Shown: positions 1 through 6,361 of the stretch, piece after piece
Layout: every line of letters starts with the position of its first letter
Numbering within the stretch: position 1 is the first letter of the stretch
Assembly (NCBI GenBank): GCA_028290165.1
Contig: JAQGKJ010000099.1
Span: 1-8,424, forward strand
Direction: 5' to 3'
Length of the DNA stretch: 8,424 bases
Origin: Bradyrhizobium sp.
Lineage (GTDB): Bacteria; Pseudomonadota; Alphaproteobacteria; Rhizobiales; Xanthobacteraceae
Notes under the pieces: generated by a model
Seen by the model: only the letters and a program-made list of their open reading frames with translations
Told to the model about the DNA's origin: nothing
Databases searched by the model: none
Translations under genes and position numbers: made by a program

Positions 1-72
1 CTCGATCTGCATCACCGACGATAAAAACGGCGCGGGCCGGAGCAGCACATCGTCGCCGGCGGCACTCGTCAT
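1..72 (-). CDS. 5' end of a divergent minus-strand gene (partial, function unknown)
   Basis: The complement reads leftward from an ATG at 72-70 with no stop to the window edge, giving 24 codons that begin MTSAAGDDVLLRPAPFLSS. A GGGGA ribosome-binding-like stretch lies at 85-81 on this strand, 8 bases before the ATG. Another ATG at 80 is followed after two codons by TGA, so it cannot be the start. The gene is divergent from the FAD oxidase block, and the two would share the short AT-rich gap between them. The visible residues hold no diagnostic motif. The 'APFLSSVMQIE' flavour vaguely recalls the N-termini of hotdog-fold thioesterases, but that is only an impression. The open frame is too short to be certain it is coding; the start context is the main support. 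Confidence 0.5.
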   Translation of the reverse strand, partial: MTSAAGDDVLLRPAPFLSSVMQIE

Positions 73-104
73 TCGTTCATCCCCGTTTGTTCGATTTCGG
101 TCAC

Positions 105-134
105 TTGACCCCTTATATATCCTTTGCAAGGGTC
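105..134. promoter_or_regulatory. Divergent control region with TATATA core and bulged inverted repeat
   Basis: This AT-rich patch lies between the divergent starts at 72 (minus) and 159 (plus). It holds TATATA at 114-119, which reads the same on both strands and could serve as a -10 element in either direction, with leaders of roughly 30-40 bases each way. GACCCCTT (107-114) pairs with AAGGGTC (128-134) apart from one extra C, making an imperfect inverted repeat around the TATATA. No convincing -35 hexamer at the right spacing was found on either strand. A shared operator-promoter is inferred from position and symmetry only. Confidence 0.3.
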
Positions 135-145
135 GGCTGCACGCC

Positions 146-152
146 GGGAGGA
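146..152 (+). promoter_or_regulatory. Ribosome-binding site that fixes the TTG start of the FAD oxidase
   Basis: GGGAGGA ends 6 bases before the TTG at 159-161. No comparable site precedes the upstream in-frame TTG at 87, so this site argues for initiation at 159. Confidence 0.65.
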
Positions 153-158
153 TTGAGC

Positions 159-1577
159 TTGGGCATAACCATCACCAACAACTTGAAGCGGCCGGAACCG
201 CAGGCACTGGCGGCGACCATCGAAGCGCTCGCCGCGCGGTTCGGCAACCGGCTGATCACCTCGCAGGCGGTCCGCGACCAGCACGCGCACACCACGACCT
301 GGCTGGCGCCACAGCCGCCCGACGCGGTGGTGATGGCGCAGGAGACATCGGATATCCAGGACGTGGTGCGGATTTGCGCCAAACACGGCGTTCCCGTGAT
401 CGCGTTCGGCACCGGCACCTCGCTGGAGGGGCAGGTCAACGCGCCGGCGGGCGGCGTCTGCATCGACCTGCGCGACATGAACAAGGTGCTCGAAGTTCAC
501 GCCGAGGATCTGGATTGCGTGATCCAGCCCGGCGTCACCCGCAAGGCGCTGAACGAGCATTTGCGCGACCAGGGTGTGTTCTTCCCGATCGACCCTGGCG
601 CCGATGCGTCGCTGGGCGGCATGGCCTCGACTCGCGCCTCCGGGACCAATGCGGTGCGCTACGGCACCATGCGCGACAACGTGCTGGCGCTCAAAGTGGT
701 ACGCGGCGACGGCGAGATCATCACCACAGGCACGCGGGCGAAGAAATCCTCGGCCGGCTACGACCTGACCCATCTGTTCGTCGGCGCCGAAGGCACGCTC
801 GGGATTATCTGCGAACTGACGATCAAGTTGCGAGGGATTCCCGAGACCATTGCGGCCGCGGCCTGTTCGTTCGAAACCGTGCGCGGCGCCTGCCAGGCGA
901 CCATTCTGGCGATCCAGACCGGCATTCCCGTGGCGCGGATCGAATTGCTTAACGCCGCGCAGGTGCGCGCCTGCAATTCCTATTCAAAACTGTCGCTGCC
1001 GGAGACCCCACTGCTTCTGCTTGAATTCCACGGCAGCGAGAACGAGGTCGCCGAGCAATCCAGGAATTTTCGCGAGATCGCCAAAGAATGCGGCGGCGGT
1101 GATTTCTCGTGGACCACGAGGCCCGAAGATCGCTCGAAACTCTGGCAGGCGCGACACGACGCCTATTGGGCGGTCAAGGCGTTGCGCGCGGGCGCCGGCG
1201 TGGTGGCGACCGATGTCTGCGTGCCGATTTCCCGGCTTGCCGACTGCGTGACCGAGACCGAGGAAGATCTGGAGCGTCTCAATCTCCTGTCGCCGATTGT
1301 CGGCCAGGTCGGCGACGGCAATTTCCACTGCTCGCTGGTGTGCGACGTGGACAACCGCGACGAGATGGCACGTGGCGAGGACTTCATGCATCGGCTGGTC
1401 GAACGGGCGCAGGCGATGGGCGGCACCTGCACCGGCGAGCACGGTATCGGGCAGGGCAAGCAGAAATACCTCAAGGGCGAACTCGGCCCGGAGGCGATCG
1501 ACGCCATGCGGGCGGTGAAGCAGGCGCTCGATCCACAGAATATTTTCAACCCCGGAAAGATCTTGCCGGCGGTGTAG
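159..1577 (+). CDS. FAD-linked D-2-hydroxyacid oxidase/dehydrogenase (D-lactate/GlcD type)
   Basis: This is a flavoprotein of the vanillyl-alcohol-oxidase fold (FAD_binding_4 plus FAD-oxidase C-terminal domain), a family that oxidises D-lactate, glycolate, D-2-hydroxyglutarate and similar D-2-hydroxyacids to 2-oxoacids and passes electrons to quinone, cytochrome or ETF. The FAD pyrophosphate loop is at residues 81-91 (IAFGTGTSLEG), followed by 'DPGADASLGGMASTRASGT', a typical FAD-domain stretch. The C-terminal part carries GQVGDGNFH (residues 382-390), GEHGIGQGKQKYL (from residue 426) and the usual ending 'DPQNIFNPGKI'. The start is taken as TTG 159 because of its ribosome-binding site, giving 472 residues, a normal family length; the open frame extends to TTG 87 without support. 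Gln383 replaces the usual first His of the metal motif. It is the first gene of the transporter block. The exact substrate cannot be told. Confidence 0.9.
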   Translation: MGITITNNLKRPEPQALAATIEALAARFGNRLITSQAVRDQHAHTTTWLAPQPPDAVVMAQETSDIQDVVRICAKHGVPVIAFGTGTSLEGQVNAPAGGVCIDLRDMNKVLEVHAEDLDCVIQPGVTRKALNEHLRDQGVFFPIDPGADASLGGMASTRASGTNAVRYGTMRDNVLALKVVRGDGEIITTGTRAKKSSAGYDLTHLFVGAEGTLGIICELTIKLRGIPETIAAAACSFETVRGACQATILAIQTGIPVARIELLNAAQVRACNSYSKLSLPETPLLLLEFHGSENEVAEQSRNFREIAKECGGGDFSWTTRPEDRSKLWQARHDAYWAVKALRAGAGVVATDVCVPISRLADCVTETEEDLERLNLLSPIVGQVGDGNFHCSLVCDVDNRDEMARGEDFMHRLVERAQAMGGTCTGEHGIGQGKQKYLKGELGPEAIDAMRAVKQALDPQNIFNPGKILPAV

Positions 1578-1620
1578 GGCCGCTGCGGGGGCGGACGGGT
1601 GCCGCGTCGGCCGGAAGCTC

Positions 1621-1635
1621 TGGACAAGGCGTCCA
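1621..1635 (+). repeat. Short inverted repeat in the gap after the FAD oxidase
   Basis: TGGAC and GTCCA are perfect 5-base arms around AAGGC, 44 bases after the oxidase stop codon. No T-run follows, so a classic intrinsic terminator is not supported. It may be a weak RNA hairpin or chance. Confidence 0.2.
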
Positions 1636-1667
1636 CATCAGGCTCAAATTTGACTTGCCAGGCGAGA

Positions 1668-1686
1668 TTTCGGCCACACGCCGAAA
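1668..1686 (+). repeat. Perfect 7-base inverted repeat upstream of the binding-protein gene
   Basis: TTTCGGC (1668-1674) and GCCGAAA (1680-1686) are perfect complements around CACAC, ending 63 bases before the binding-protein ATG. No T-run follows on either strand, so it does not look like a terminator. Position and dyad symmetry suit a repressor/activator operator or a leader hairpin that sets the expression of the binding protein relative to the oxidase. Just upstream, TTGACT at 1650-1655 could be a -35 element, but no acceptable -10 follows at 16-18 bases. Confidence 0.4.
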
Positions 1687-1738
1687 ATGACGATAGCGGA
1701 CGCCCGCAGCAACGACGGCGCCGCAATGGGAAACAAAC

Positions 1739-1743
1739 GGGAG
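1739..1743 (+). promoter_or_regulatory. Ribosome-binding site of the solute-binding protein
   Basis: GGGAG lies 6 bases before the ATG at 1750. The upstream in-frame ATGs at 1687 and 1726 lack such a site, and starting there would bury the Tat signal behind an extra 8-21 residues. Confidence 0.6.
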
Positions 1744-1749
1744 CACTAC

Positions 1750-2946
1750 ATGGCCATTTCACGTCGTGACGTTTTATTGGGCAGCGCGGGCGCACTCGGC
1801 ACCGCAGCATTTTCATTTCCAAATCCTGCCATCGCCCAGTCCGAGCCCATCAAGATCGGCTTCCTGGCCGCGATGACCGGGCCGAGCTCGGCACCGACCA
1901 TCGGCTTCAACCGCGGCGTGGTCTTTGCGGTCGACGCCATCAACGCCGCGGGCGGCGTCAAGGGCCGCAAGCTCGAGGTCGTCACCCGCGATACCCAAGG
2001 CGATCCGACCAAGGCCGTGAACGCCACGCAGGAATTGATCAGCCAGGCCAAGGTCCACGCGATCTGGGGGCCGTTCAATTCGGGCGAGGCGCTGGCCACC
2101 ACGCCGATCATGGCGCGCGCCAAGATCGCGAACCTTCACCCGTGCGTGGTTGAAAGCCTGATCGATCCCGCGAAATTCCCCAATGCGTTCCGCCTGGCGC
2201 CGTCCAACAGCCAATGGGATGACGCCGTCCGCAATTACTGCCTCAATATTCTCAAGGTGAAAAAGGTTGCCGTGATCGGCGACACCACGGGCTACGGCGT
2301 GACCGCGCTCGGCGCGTCGGTGGCGGCCTTCAAGAAAGACGGTGCCGATGTGGTCTACCAGGCCAACATCGATTCGACCCAGCCCGACATGACGCCGGAC
2401 ATGCTGCGCGCCAAAAACGCAGGCGCTGAGGTGATCGTGGTCTGGAGCGTCTCGACCGGTATGGAAGCGCGGATGTTCAACACCCGCGCGGCGATGAACT
2501 GGGAAGTTTCGTTCGTCGGTCATCCGTCGATGGCATCGGGCGAACTCGCCGGCCTGGTCGAAAAACCCGCCAACTGGAAAAAGGTCTACGCCATCGGCTA
2601 CAAGAGCTGCAGTTACGATGCCGCCGGCAAATTGCCCGCGAAGAGCCAGGATCTGGTCGACCGTCTGCTCAAGGCCAACGTCGCGGTCAACGATACCCTG
2701 CTGTGGTGGATCGCCGGCGGCGTCGATGCGATCGAGCTGATCGCCAAGGGTGTCGCCGAAAGCGGATCGACCGAAAGCGAAGGCCTCATCAAATACTGGA
2801 ACACGCTGTCGAAATATCCGGGCTATTTCGGCAACTACACCTTCACGCCGGTCCAGCATAACGGCTATCCGACCGAGGAGATCGTGATGTCGGAGGCATC
2901 GACCGCCAAGAACGGCACCTTCGCGCTGGCGCCCGGATACTCATAA
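1750..2946 (+). CDS. Tat-exported periplasmic solute-binding protein of a Liv-type ABC transporter
   Basis: This is the periplasmic receptor of a HAAT-family ABC importer (Peripla_BP_6, LivJ/LivK fold), 398 residues, which captures the ligand and delivers it to the LivH/LivM permease pair encoded downstream. The N-terminus has a twin-arginine motif (SRRDVLL, residues 4-10), a hydrophobic stretch, and a plausible signal-peptidase site after AIA (residue 29), so the protein probably folds before export through Tat. The mature part opens with 'IKIGFLAAMTGPSSAP', the classic first strand and ligand loop of the family, and has 'AINAAGGVKGRKLEVV' and 'GPFNSGEALA' (from residue 107), a loop that in relatives helps hold the ligand carboxylate/amine. 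'VKKVAVIGDTTGYG' marks the second lobe. The ligand is not predictable; members bind branched amino acids, amides, urea, aromatic acids and hydroxyacids. The start at 1750 is chosen for its ribosome-binding site. Confidence 0.93.
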   Translation: MAISRRDVLLGSAGALGTAAFSFPNPAIAQSEPIKIGFLAAMTGPSSAPTIGFNRGVVFAVDAINAAGGVKGRKLEVVTRDTQGDPTKAVNATQELISQAKVHAIWGPFNSGEALATTPIMARAKIANLHPCVVESLIDPAKFPNAFRLAPSNSQWDDAVRNYCLNILKVKKVAVIGDTTGYGVTALGASVAAFKKDGADVVYQANIDSTQPDMTPDMLRAKNAGAEVIVVWSVSTGMEARMFNTRAAMNWEVSFVGHPSMASGELAGLVEKPANWKKVYAIGYKSCSYDAAGKLPAKSQDLVDRLLKANVAVNDTLLWWIAGGVDAIELIAKGVAESGSTESEGLIKYWNTLSKYPGYFGNYTFTPVQHNGYPTEEIVMSEASTAKNGTFALAPGYS

Positions 2947-2967
2947 GAGCGGCGGAGCGCGCGGCCA

Positions 2968-3825
2968 ATGCTCGCCTCCATTCTCGCATCTGGTCTGGCG
3001 GCGGGCGCGATCTACGCGCTGGTCGGCGTCACCTACAATACGATGTTCTCGGCATCGCGGGTGATGAGCTTCACCGCAGGCCAGCTTGCGATGCTTGGCG
3101 GCGTATTCGGATCGATGTTCATGCTGAAGCTGGGCATGCCGATCATCTTAGGCTTCCTGCTGACGCTAATCGGATGTGCGCTGATCGGGGTTGTCACCGA
3201 ATTCGTCGCGGTGCGGCCGGTGTTGAAAAGCCTCGATCAGCATCTCTATGTGCTCTCCACGCTGGCGCTGGCCTTGATGATCCAGCAGGTGGCGGCGATC
3301 AAATGGGGCACCGAACCGCAGCCTTTTCCCCGTCTGGTCGGGTGGGGCAGCGGCGTCTTTGATGAAAAGTTCTGGTTGCCGGTCGCAGCCTGCGCGATCA
3401 CCATCATCGGCCTCGAATATCTCTATCGCCGCACGCTGGTGGGCCGCGCGTTCCTGGCGATTGCCGAGGATAACTTCGCCGCCCGCGCGCTGGGTCTGCC
3501 CGAGCGCAATCTGCGCGTCGCCAGCTACGCGCTCGCCGGGATCATCGGCGGCGTTGCCGGCTTTTCCGGCGGTGAATTGCTGCTGGCGTTCTTCGCCAAT
3601 GGTGCGCTGTTGAATTTCTACGGCTTTGTGCCGGTGGCGCTCGGCGGCCTCGGCAACAACCGCGGCGCTATCATCGGCGGGCTGGCGCTTGGCCTGTTTC
3701 AGCAGGCAGCGAATTTTATGGTCGGAGGCATCTTCTCTTCGGTGGCCGTGTTCACCCTGTTCATCGTCGTGCTGCTGGCGGCGCCGCAAGGCCTGTTCGG
3801 CTCGGCCACGGCGCGGAGGGTGTGA
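2968..3825 (+). CDS. LivH-type ABC transporter permease
   Basis: This is an inner-membrane permease of the BPD_transp_2 (LivH) family, 285 residues, which forms half of the translocation channel with the LivM half of the next gene product. It is strongly hydrophobic throughout, opening with 'LASGLAAGAIYALVGVTYN', the typical first LivH helix. 'FTAGQLAMLGG' stands where most relatives have NFAhGe-like residues, so the family pattern is only partly kept there. 'RALGLPERNLRVASYALAGIIGGVAGF' (about residues 171-197) matches the cytoplasmic coupling region that contacts the ATPase, and 'ALGGLGNNRGAIIGG' matches the conserved C-terminal loop. It begins 21 bases after the binding-protein stop, behind a modest GGCGGAG at 2951-2957, and its TGA shares one base with the next ATG. 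Confidence 0.92.
   Translation: MLASILASGLAAGAIYALVGVTYNTMFSASRVMSFTAGQLAMLGGVFGSMFMLKLGMPIILGFLLTLIGCALIGVVTEFVAVRPVLKSLDQHLYVLSTLALALMIQQVAAIKWGTEPQPFPRLVGWGSGVFDEKFWLPVAACAITIIGLEYLYRRTLVGRAFLAIAEDNFAARALGLPERNLRVASYALAGIIGGVAGFSGGELLLAFFANGALLNFYGFVPVALGGLGNNRGAIIGGLALGLFQQAANFMVGGIFSSVAVFTLFIVVLLAAPQGLFGSATARRV
3815..3819 (+). promoter_or_regulatory. Ribosome-binding site of the LivM-LivG fusion
   Basis: GGAGG lies inside the end of the LivH-type gene, 5 bases before the ATG at 3825 and only 2 bases before the GTG at 3822. This spacing favours the ATG and a TGATG stop-start junction. Confidence 0.6.
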
Positions 3826-5624
3826 TGACCGCAGTCACCGCTTCTCCCCCGCGCGGCGAAACGCGCGCCTTGCGCGCGGTGCTGTCGCAGCTTGCGCCGT
3901 TTCTCGGCATCTTCGCCCTGGCGATGCTCCTGCCGTTCGTCAGCAACGATTACTGGGCGCTGATCGGCACGCGGGCGGCGATCTACTGGGTGCTGATCTC
4001 GGGCCTCAACCTGATCGTTGGCTTCGCCGGACATCTGGCGATCGGCTATGTCGCGCTGCTGACGCTTGGCGCCTACACCACCAGCGTGCTGGTTGCCGGC
4101 AATGTCACGCCGCCGCTGCCGGTATTCGCGGCACTGCCGATCGCGGGGTGCGTCGGTGCGGTGTTCGGCGTCATCGTCGGCCTGCCGGCGTTGCGACTGC
4201 GCACCTTTTATTTCGCGATGTCGACGCTCGGCTTCGCCACCATCGTCACGCAGATCGCGCTGGCCTGGCAGAGCGTGACCGGCGGCGGCATCGGCATCTC
4301 GGGACCGGAATTCCCAGCGCCCTTCAATACCGCCTGGGGCTACTACTATCTCTGCATTGCGTTTGCCGCCTTGTGCACCTGGATGAGCGCCAATGTCGCT
4401 CACAGCCGGTTCGGCCGCGCCCTGATCGCGGTCCGCGACGCAGAAGTGGCGGCCGAAGCCAGCGGCATTTCCAAGCCGCGCATGCTGATCGCGATCTTTC
4501 TGTTCGCAGGAGCGCTGGCGGCGATCGCCGGCGGGCTGTTCGCGAGCCTGCAAACCTACATCACGCCGGACGCTTTCACTTTCGATCTCTCGGTGCTGTT
4601 CTTCATCGCGATCCTGATCGGCGGACGGGGCTCGATCCTCGGCCCGATGCTCGGGACCATCATCCTGACTATCCTGCCGGAGATTGCCGCGCCCTTGGCG
4701 GCGTGGTCGACCTTCCTCTACGCGGTGCTGCTGCTGGTGATCGTGCTGGTGATGCCCGGCGGCATCGCCGCGCTGCTGGATTTTCGCAATCGCCGTCCGC
4801 TCGCCTCTAACCGCGCCATCGTGCCGCGTCCTGCAACGCTCGGCAGTGTCGTACGCACGAGCGCGGGCGGCAGGACGCTGAGCCTGCGCGGTGTCGCGCT
4901 GAGTTTCGGCAGTGTGCTCGCCATCGATGGCCTCGATCTCGACGTCAGGCCCGGCCAGATCCACGGCCTGATCGGCCCCAACGGCAGCGGCAAGACCACG
5001 ACATTGAACGTGATCTCGGGTTATTACGCCGGCAAGGCCGGGACCATAAAGCTGGGAGCAGAGGTGCTGCCGCCCGGCAGGCCGGCGTTGCGGGCCTTCA
5101 GCGGCATCGCCCGCACCTTCCAGACGCCGCGCGTGATCGGCGAGGCCTCGGTGCTGCAGAACGTCATGATCGGCGCCACCATCGAGGGACAGGCGACGTT
5201 CGTCGAAGCGCTGCTGGCACTGCCGAGGAACCAGCGCGACGAGCGCAGGCTTGCCGCTAAGGCCCGCGCGCTGCTCGGCGTCGTGGGCCTTGAAATGCTG
5301 GCCGAGGTCCGGGCCGATCGGCTGCAGCATAGCGAATTACGTTTTATCGAGATCGCACGCGCGTTGATGCTGGAGCCGGATTTCCTGCTGCTCGACGAAC
5401 CCGCCGCCGGGCTTTCCAGCGACGAAATCGAACGCCTCGCCGCACTGATCAAGGCGATCGGCGCCCGCGGCATCGGCGTGCTGCTGGTGGAACATCATGC
5501 CGACCTGATCTTTGACATCTGCGACCAGATCACCGTGCTCAATCTCGGCCGTACGCTGGCGGCCGGAACGCCCGCGGAAATTCGCATCCACAAGGAGGTC
5601 GTCAATGCCTACCTCGGCAGCTGA
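3825..5624 (+). CDS. LivM-LivG fusion: ABC permease joined to ATP-binding subunit
   Basis: One 599-residue chain carries a LivM-type permease (about residues 1-320) and a LivG-type ATPase (about 352-599), joined by a short basic linker. The permease half has 'LISGLNLIVGFAGHLAIGYVA', 'AVRDAEVAAEASGI' (the ATPase-contacting region) and 'ILIGGRGSILGPMLG', all typical of LivM. The ATPase half has Walker A GPNGSGKTT (384-392), Q-loop Gln433, Walker B LLLDEP (521-526) with the catalytic Glu525, and H-loop His557, and ends 'VNAYLGS' as LivG proteins do. The ABC signature is abnormal: residues 500-506 read LQHSELR where LivG usually has LSxGxQR. No frameshift or stop lies between the halves, so the fusion is genuine. 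It would pair with LivH in the membrane and LivF at the ATP sites. ATG 3825 is preferred over GTG 3822 on ribosome-site spacing. Confidence 0.95.
   Translation: MTAVTASPPRGETRALRAVLSQLAPFLGIFALAMLLPFVSNDYWALIGTRAAIYWVLISGLNLIVGFAGHLAIGYVALLTLGAYTTSVLVAGNVTPPLPVFAALPIAGCVGAVFGVIVGLPALRLRTFYFAMSTLGFATIVTQIALAWQSVTGGGIGISGPEFPAPFNTAWGYYYLCIAFAALCTWMSANVAHSRFGRALIAVRDAEVAAEASGISKPRMLIAIFLFAGALAAIAGGLFASLQTYITPDAFTFDLSVLFFIAILIGGRGSILGPMLGTIILTILPEIAAPLAAWSTFLYAVLLLVIVLVMPGGIAALLDFRNRRPLASNRAIVPRPATLGSVVRTSAGGRTLSLRGVALSFGSVLAIDGLDLDVRPGQIHGLIGPNGSGKTTTLNVISGYYAGKAGTIKLGAEVLPPGRPALRAFSGIARTFQTPRVIGEASVLQNVMIGATIEGQATFVEALLALPRNQRDERRLAAKARALLGVVGLEMLAEVRADRLQHSELRFIEIARALMLEPDFLLLDEPAAGLSSDEIERLAALIKAIGARGIGVLLVEHHADLIFDICDQITVLNLGRTLAAGTPAEIRIHKEVVNAYLGS
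5593..5598 (+). promoter_or_regulatory. Strong ribosome-binding site of LivF inside the end of the fusion gene
   Basis: AGGAGG, within a longer AAGGAGGT match to the consensus, lies 6 bases before the ATG at 5605. It is the best ribosome-binding site in the window, and it rules out the longer open frame starting at 5512. Confidence 0.75.
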
Positions 5625-6351
5625 ATCATTGCTCTCCGTCGCCGCGCTGGAGTCCGGCTACGGCAAGATCCGCGTGCTGCATGGTATCGATTTCAAGGTC
5701 ACGTCGGGCGAGGTCGTGGCGCTGCTCGGCCCCAATGGTGCCGGCAAGACCACGATGCTGCGCGCATTGTCGGGATTGCTGCCGGTCAATGCCGGACATG
5801 TGCGCTTCGGCGGCCGCGACATGACCAACGCCACGCCGCGCGAGGCGGCGCGCGCCGGGCTCGTCCACGTCATCGAAGGCCATCGCGTGTTCACCCAGAT
5901 TTCCGTCACCGATAATCTCCTGCTGGCGGGCTACGACCTGGCACGCGGCGAGCGCATGGCGCGGGTCGAAGAGGCGTTGTCGTTCTTTCCCGAGATCGCC
6001 GAGAAACGCCACGAGCGCGGCGGCGCGCTCTCAGGCGGGCAGCAACAAATGTTGACGGTGGCGCAGGGACTGGTGCGCCGCCCAAAACTGTTGATGCTCG
6101 ATGAGCCGTCGGCCGGCCTGTCGCCGGTGCTGGTCGATCGCGTGCTCGACGTCATCGCCAAGCTGCGCGAACAGGGTACCGCGGTGCTGCTGGTCGAGCA
6201 ATTGCTGGAAAAGGCGCTTGCCGCCGCCGACCGCGTCTACGCGCTGGTGCAGGGACATATCGTGCTGGAAGCGCCAACCAGCGAAGCCAACCTGCCGCAG
6301 CGGCTCGAGCGCGCCTACTTCGGACATGAAAGCCACGTGGCGGTCGGGTGA
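5605..6351 (+). CDS. LivF-type ABC transporter ATP-binding protein
   Basis: This is the second ATPase of the importer, 248 residues, a normal LivF length. Walker A is GPNGAGKTT (42-50, Lys48), the signature is a canonical LSGGQ (142-146, followed by QQM), and Walker B is LLMLDEP (162-168, Glu167). The H-loop position is Gln199 in 'LLVEQLLEKAL'; a Gln here ('VEQN') is usual in LivF proteins, so it is not a defect. 'VIEGHRVFTQISVTDNLLLAGY' is the LivF-type region after the first subdomain. The start lies 20 bases inside the end of the LivM-LivG gene, consistent with translational coupling and matched amounts of the two ATPases. In the heterodimer its intact signature completes the LivG Walker site, while its own Walker site faces the degenerate LivG signature. 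Confidence 0.94.
   Translation: MPTSAAESLLSVAALESGYGKIRVLHGIDFKVTSGEVVALLGPNGAGKTTMLRALSGLLPVNAGHVRFGGRDMTNATPREAARAGLVHVIEGHRVFTQISVTDNLLLAGYDLARGERMARVEEALSFFPEIAEKRHERGGALSGGQQQMLTVAQGLVRRPKLLMLDEPSAGLSPVLVDRVLDVIAKLREQGTAVLLVEQLLEKALAAADRVYALVQGHIVLEAPTSEANLPQRLERAYFGHESHVAVG
6346..6351 (+). promoter_or_regulatory. Likely ribosome-binding site of the dehydrogenase, overlapping the LivF stop
   Basis: GGGTGA matches the 3' part of the extended AGGAGGTGA consensus and includes the LivF stop codon. It lies 10 bases before TTG 6362, slightly long but usable. The alternative in-frame ATG at 6326 has no site in front of it. Confidence 0.35.
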
Positions 6352-6361
6352 CGGTATTACG

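Noticed and set aside
87..158. Upstream extension of the FAD oxidase frame to a TTG at 87
   Set aside because: There is no ribosome-binding site before 87, the extra 24 residues are not family-like, and they would cover the AT-rich divergent control region; TTG 159 has a good GGGAGGA in front.
1687..1749. Upstream ATGs at 1687 and 1726 for the binding protein
   Set aside because: Neither has a ribosome-binding site, and using them would put extra residues ahead of a well-formed Tat signal that begins properly at 1750.
1813..2859. Long minus-strand open frame antisense to the binding-protein gene
   Set aside because: It is a low-complexity Arg/Gly/Asp-rich translation with no domain; the plus-strand frame is a clear periplasmic binding protein.
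3626..4810. Plus-strand 394-codon frame overlapping the LivH and LivM coding regions
   Set aside because: The translation is Arg/Ala/Cys-rich with no family resemblance, and it overlaps two well-supported genes in another frame.
3699..5330. Long minus-strand open frame (543 codons) antisense to the permease/fusion genes
   Set aside because: Its composition is extreme (Arg, Gln, Asp, Ala and His rich, no recognisable domain), the typical shadow of a high-GC gene read on the opposite strand, and the plus-strand frames have clear Liv domains.
6193..6201. Missing H-loop His in LivF (Gln199) as a sign of a broken ATPase
   Set aside because: Gln in a VEQ context is the usual state in LivF proteins, so it is not abnormal by itself.
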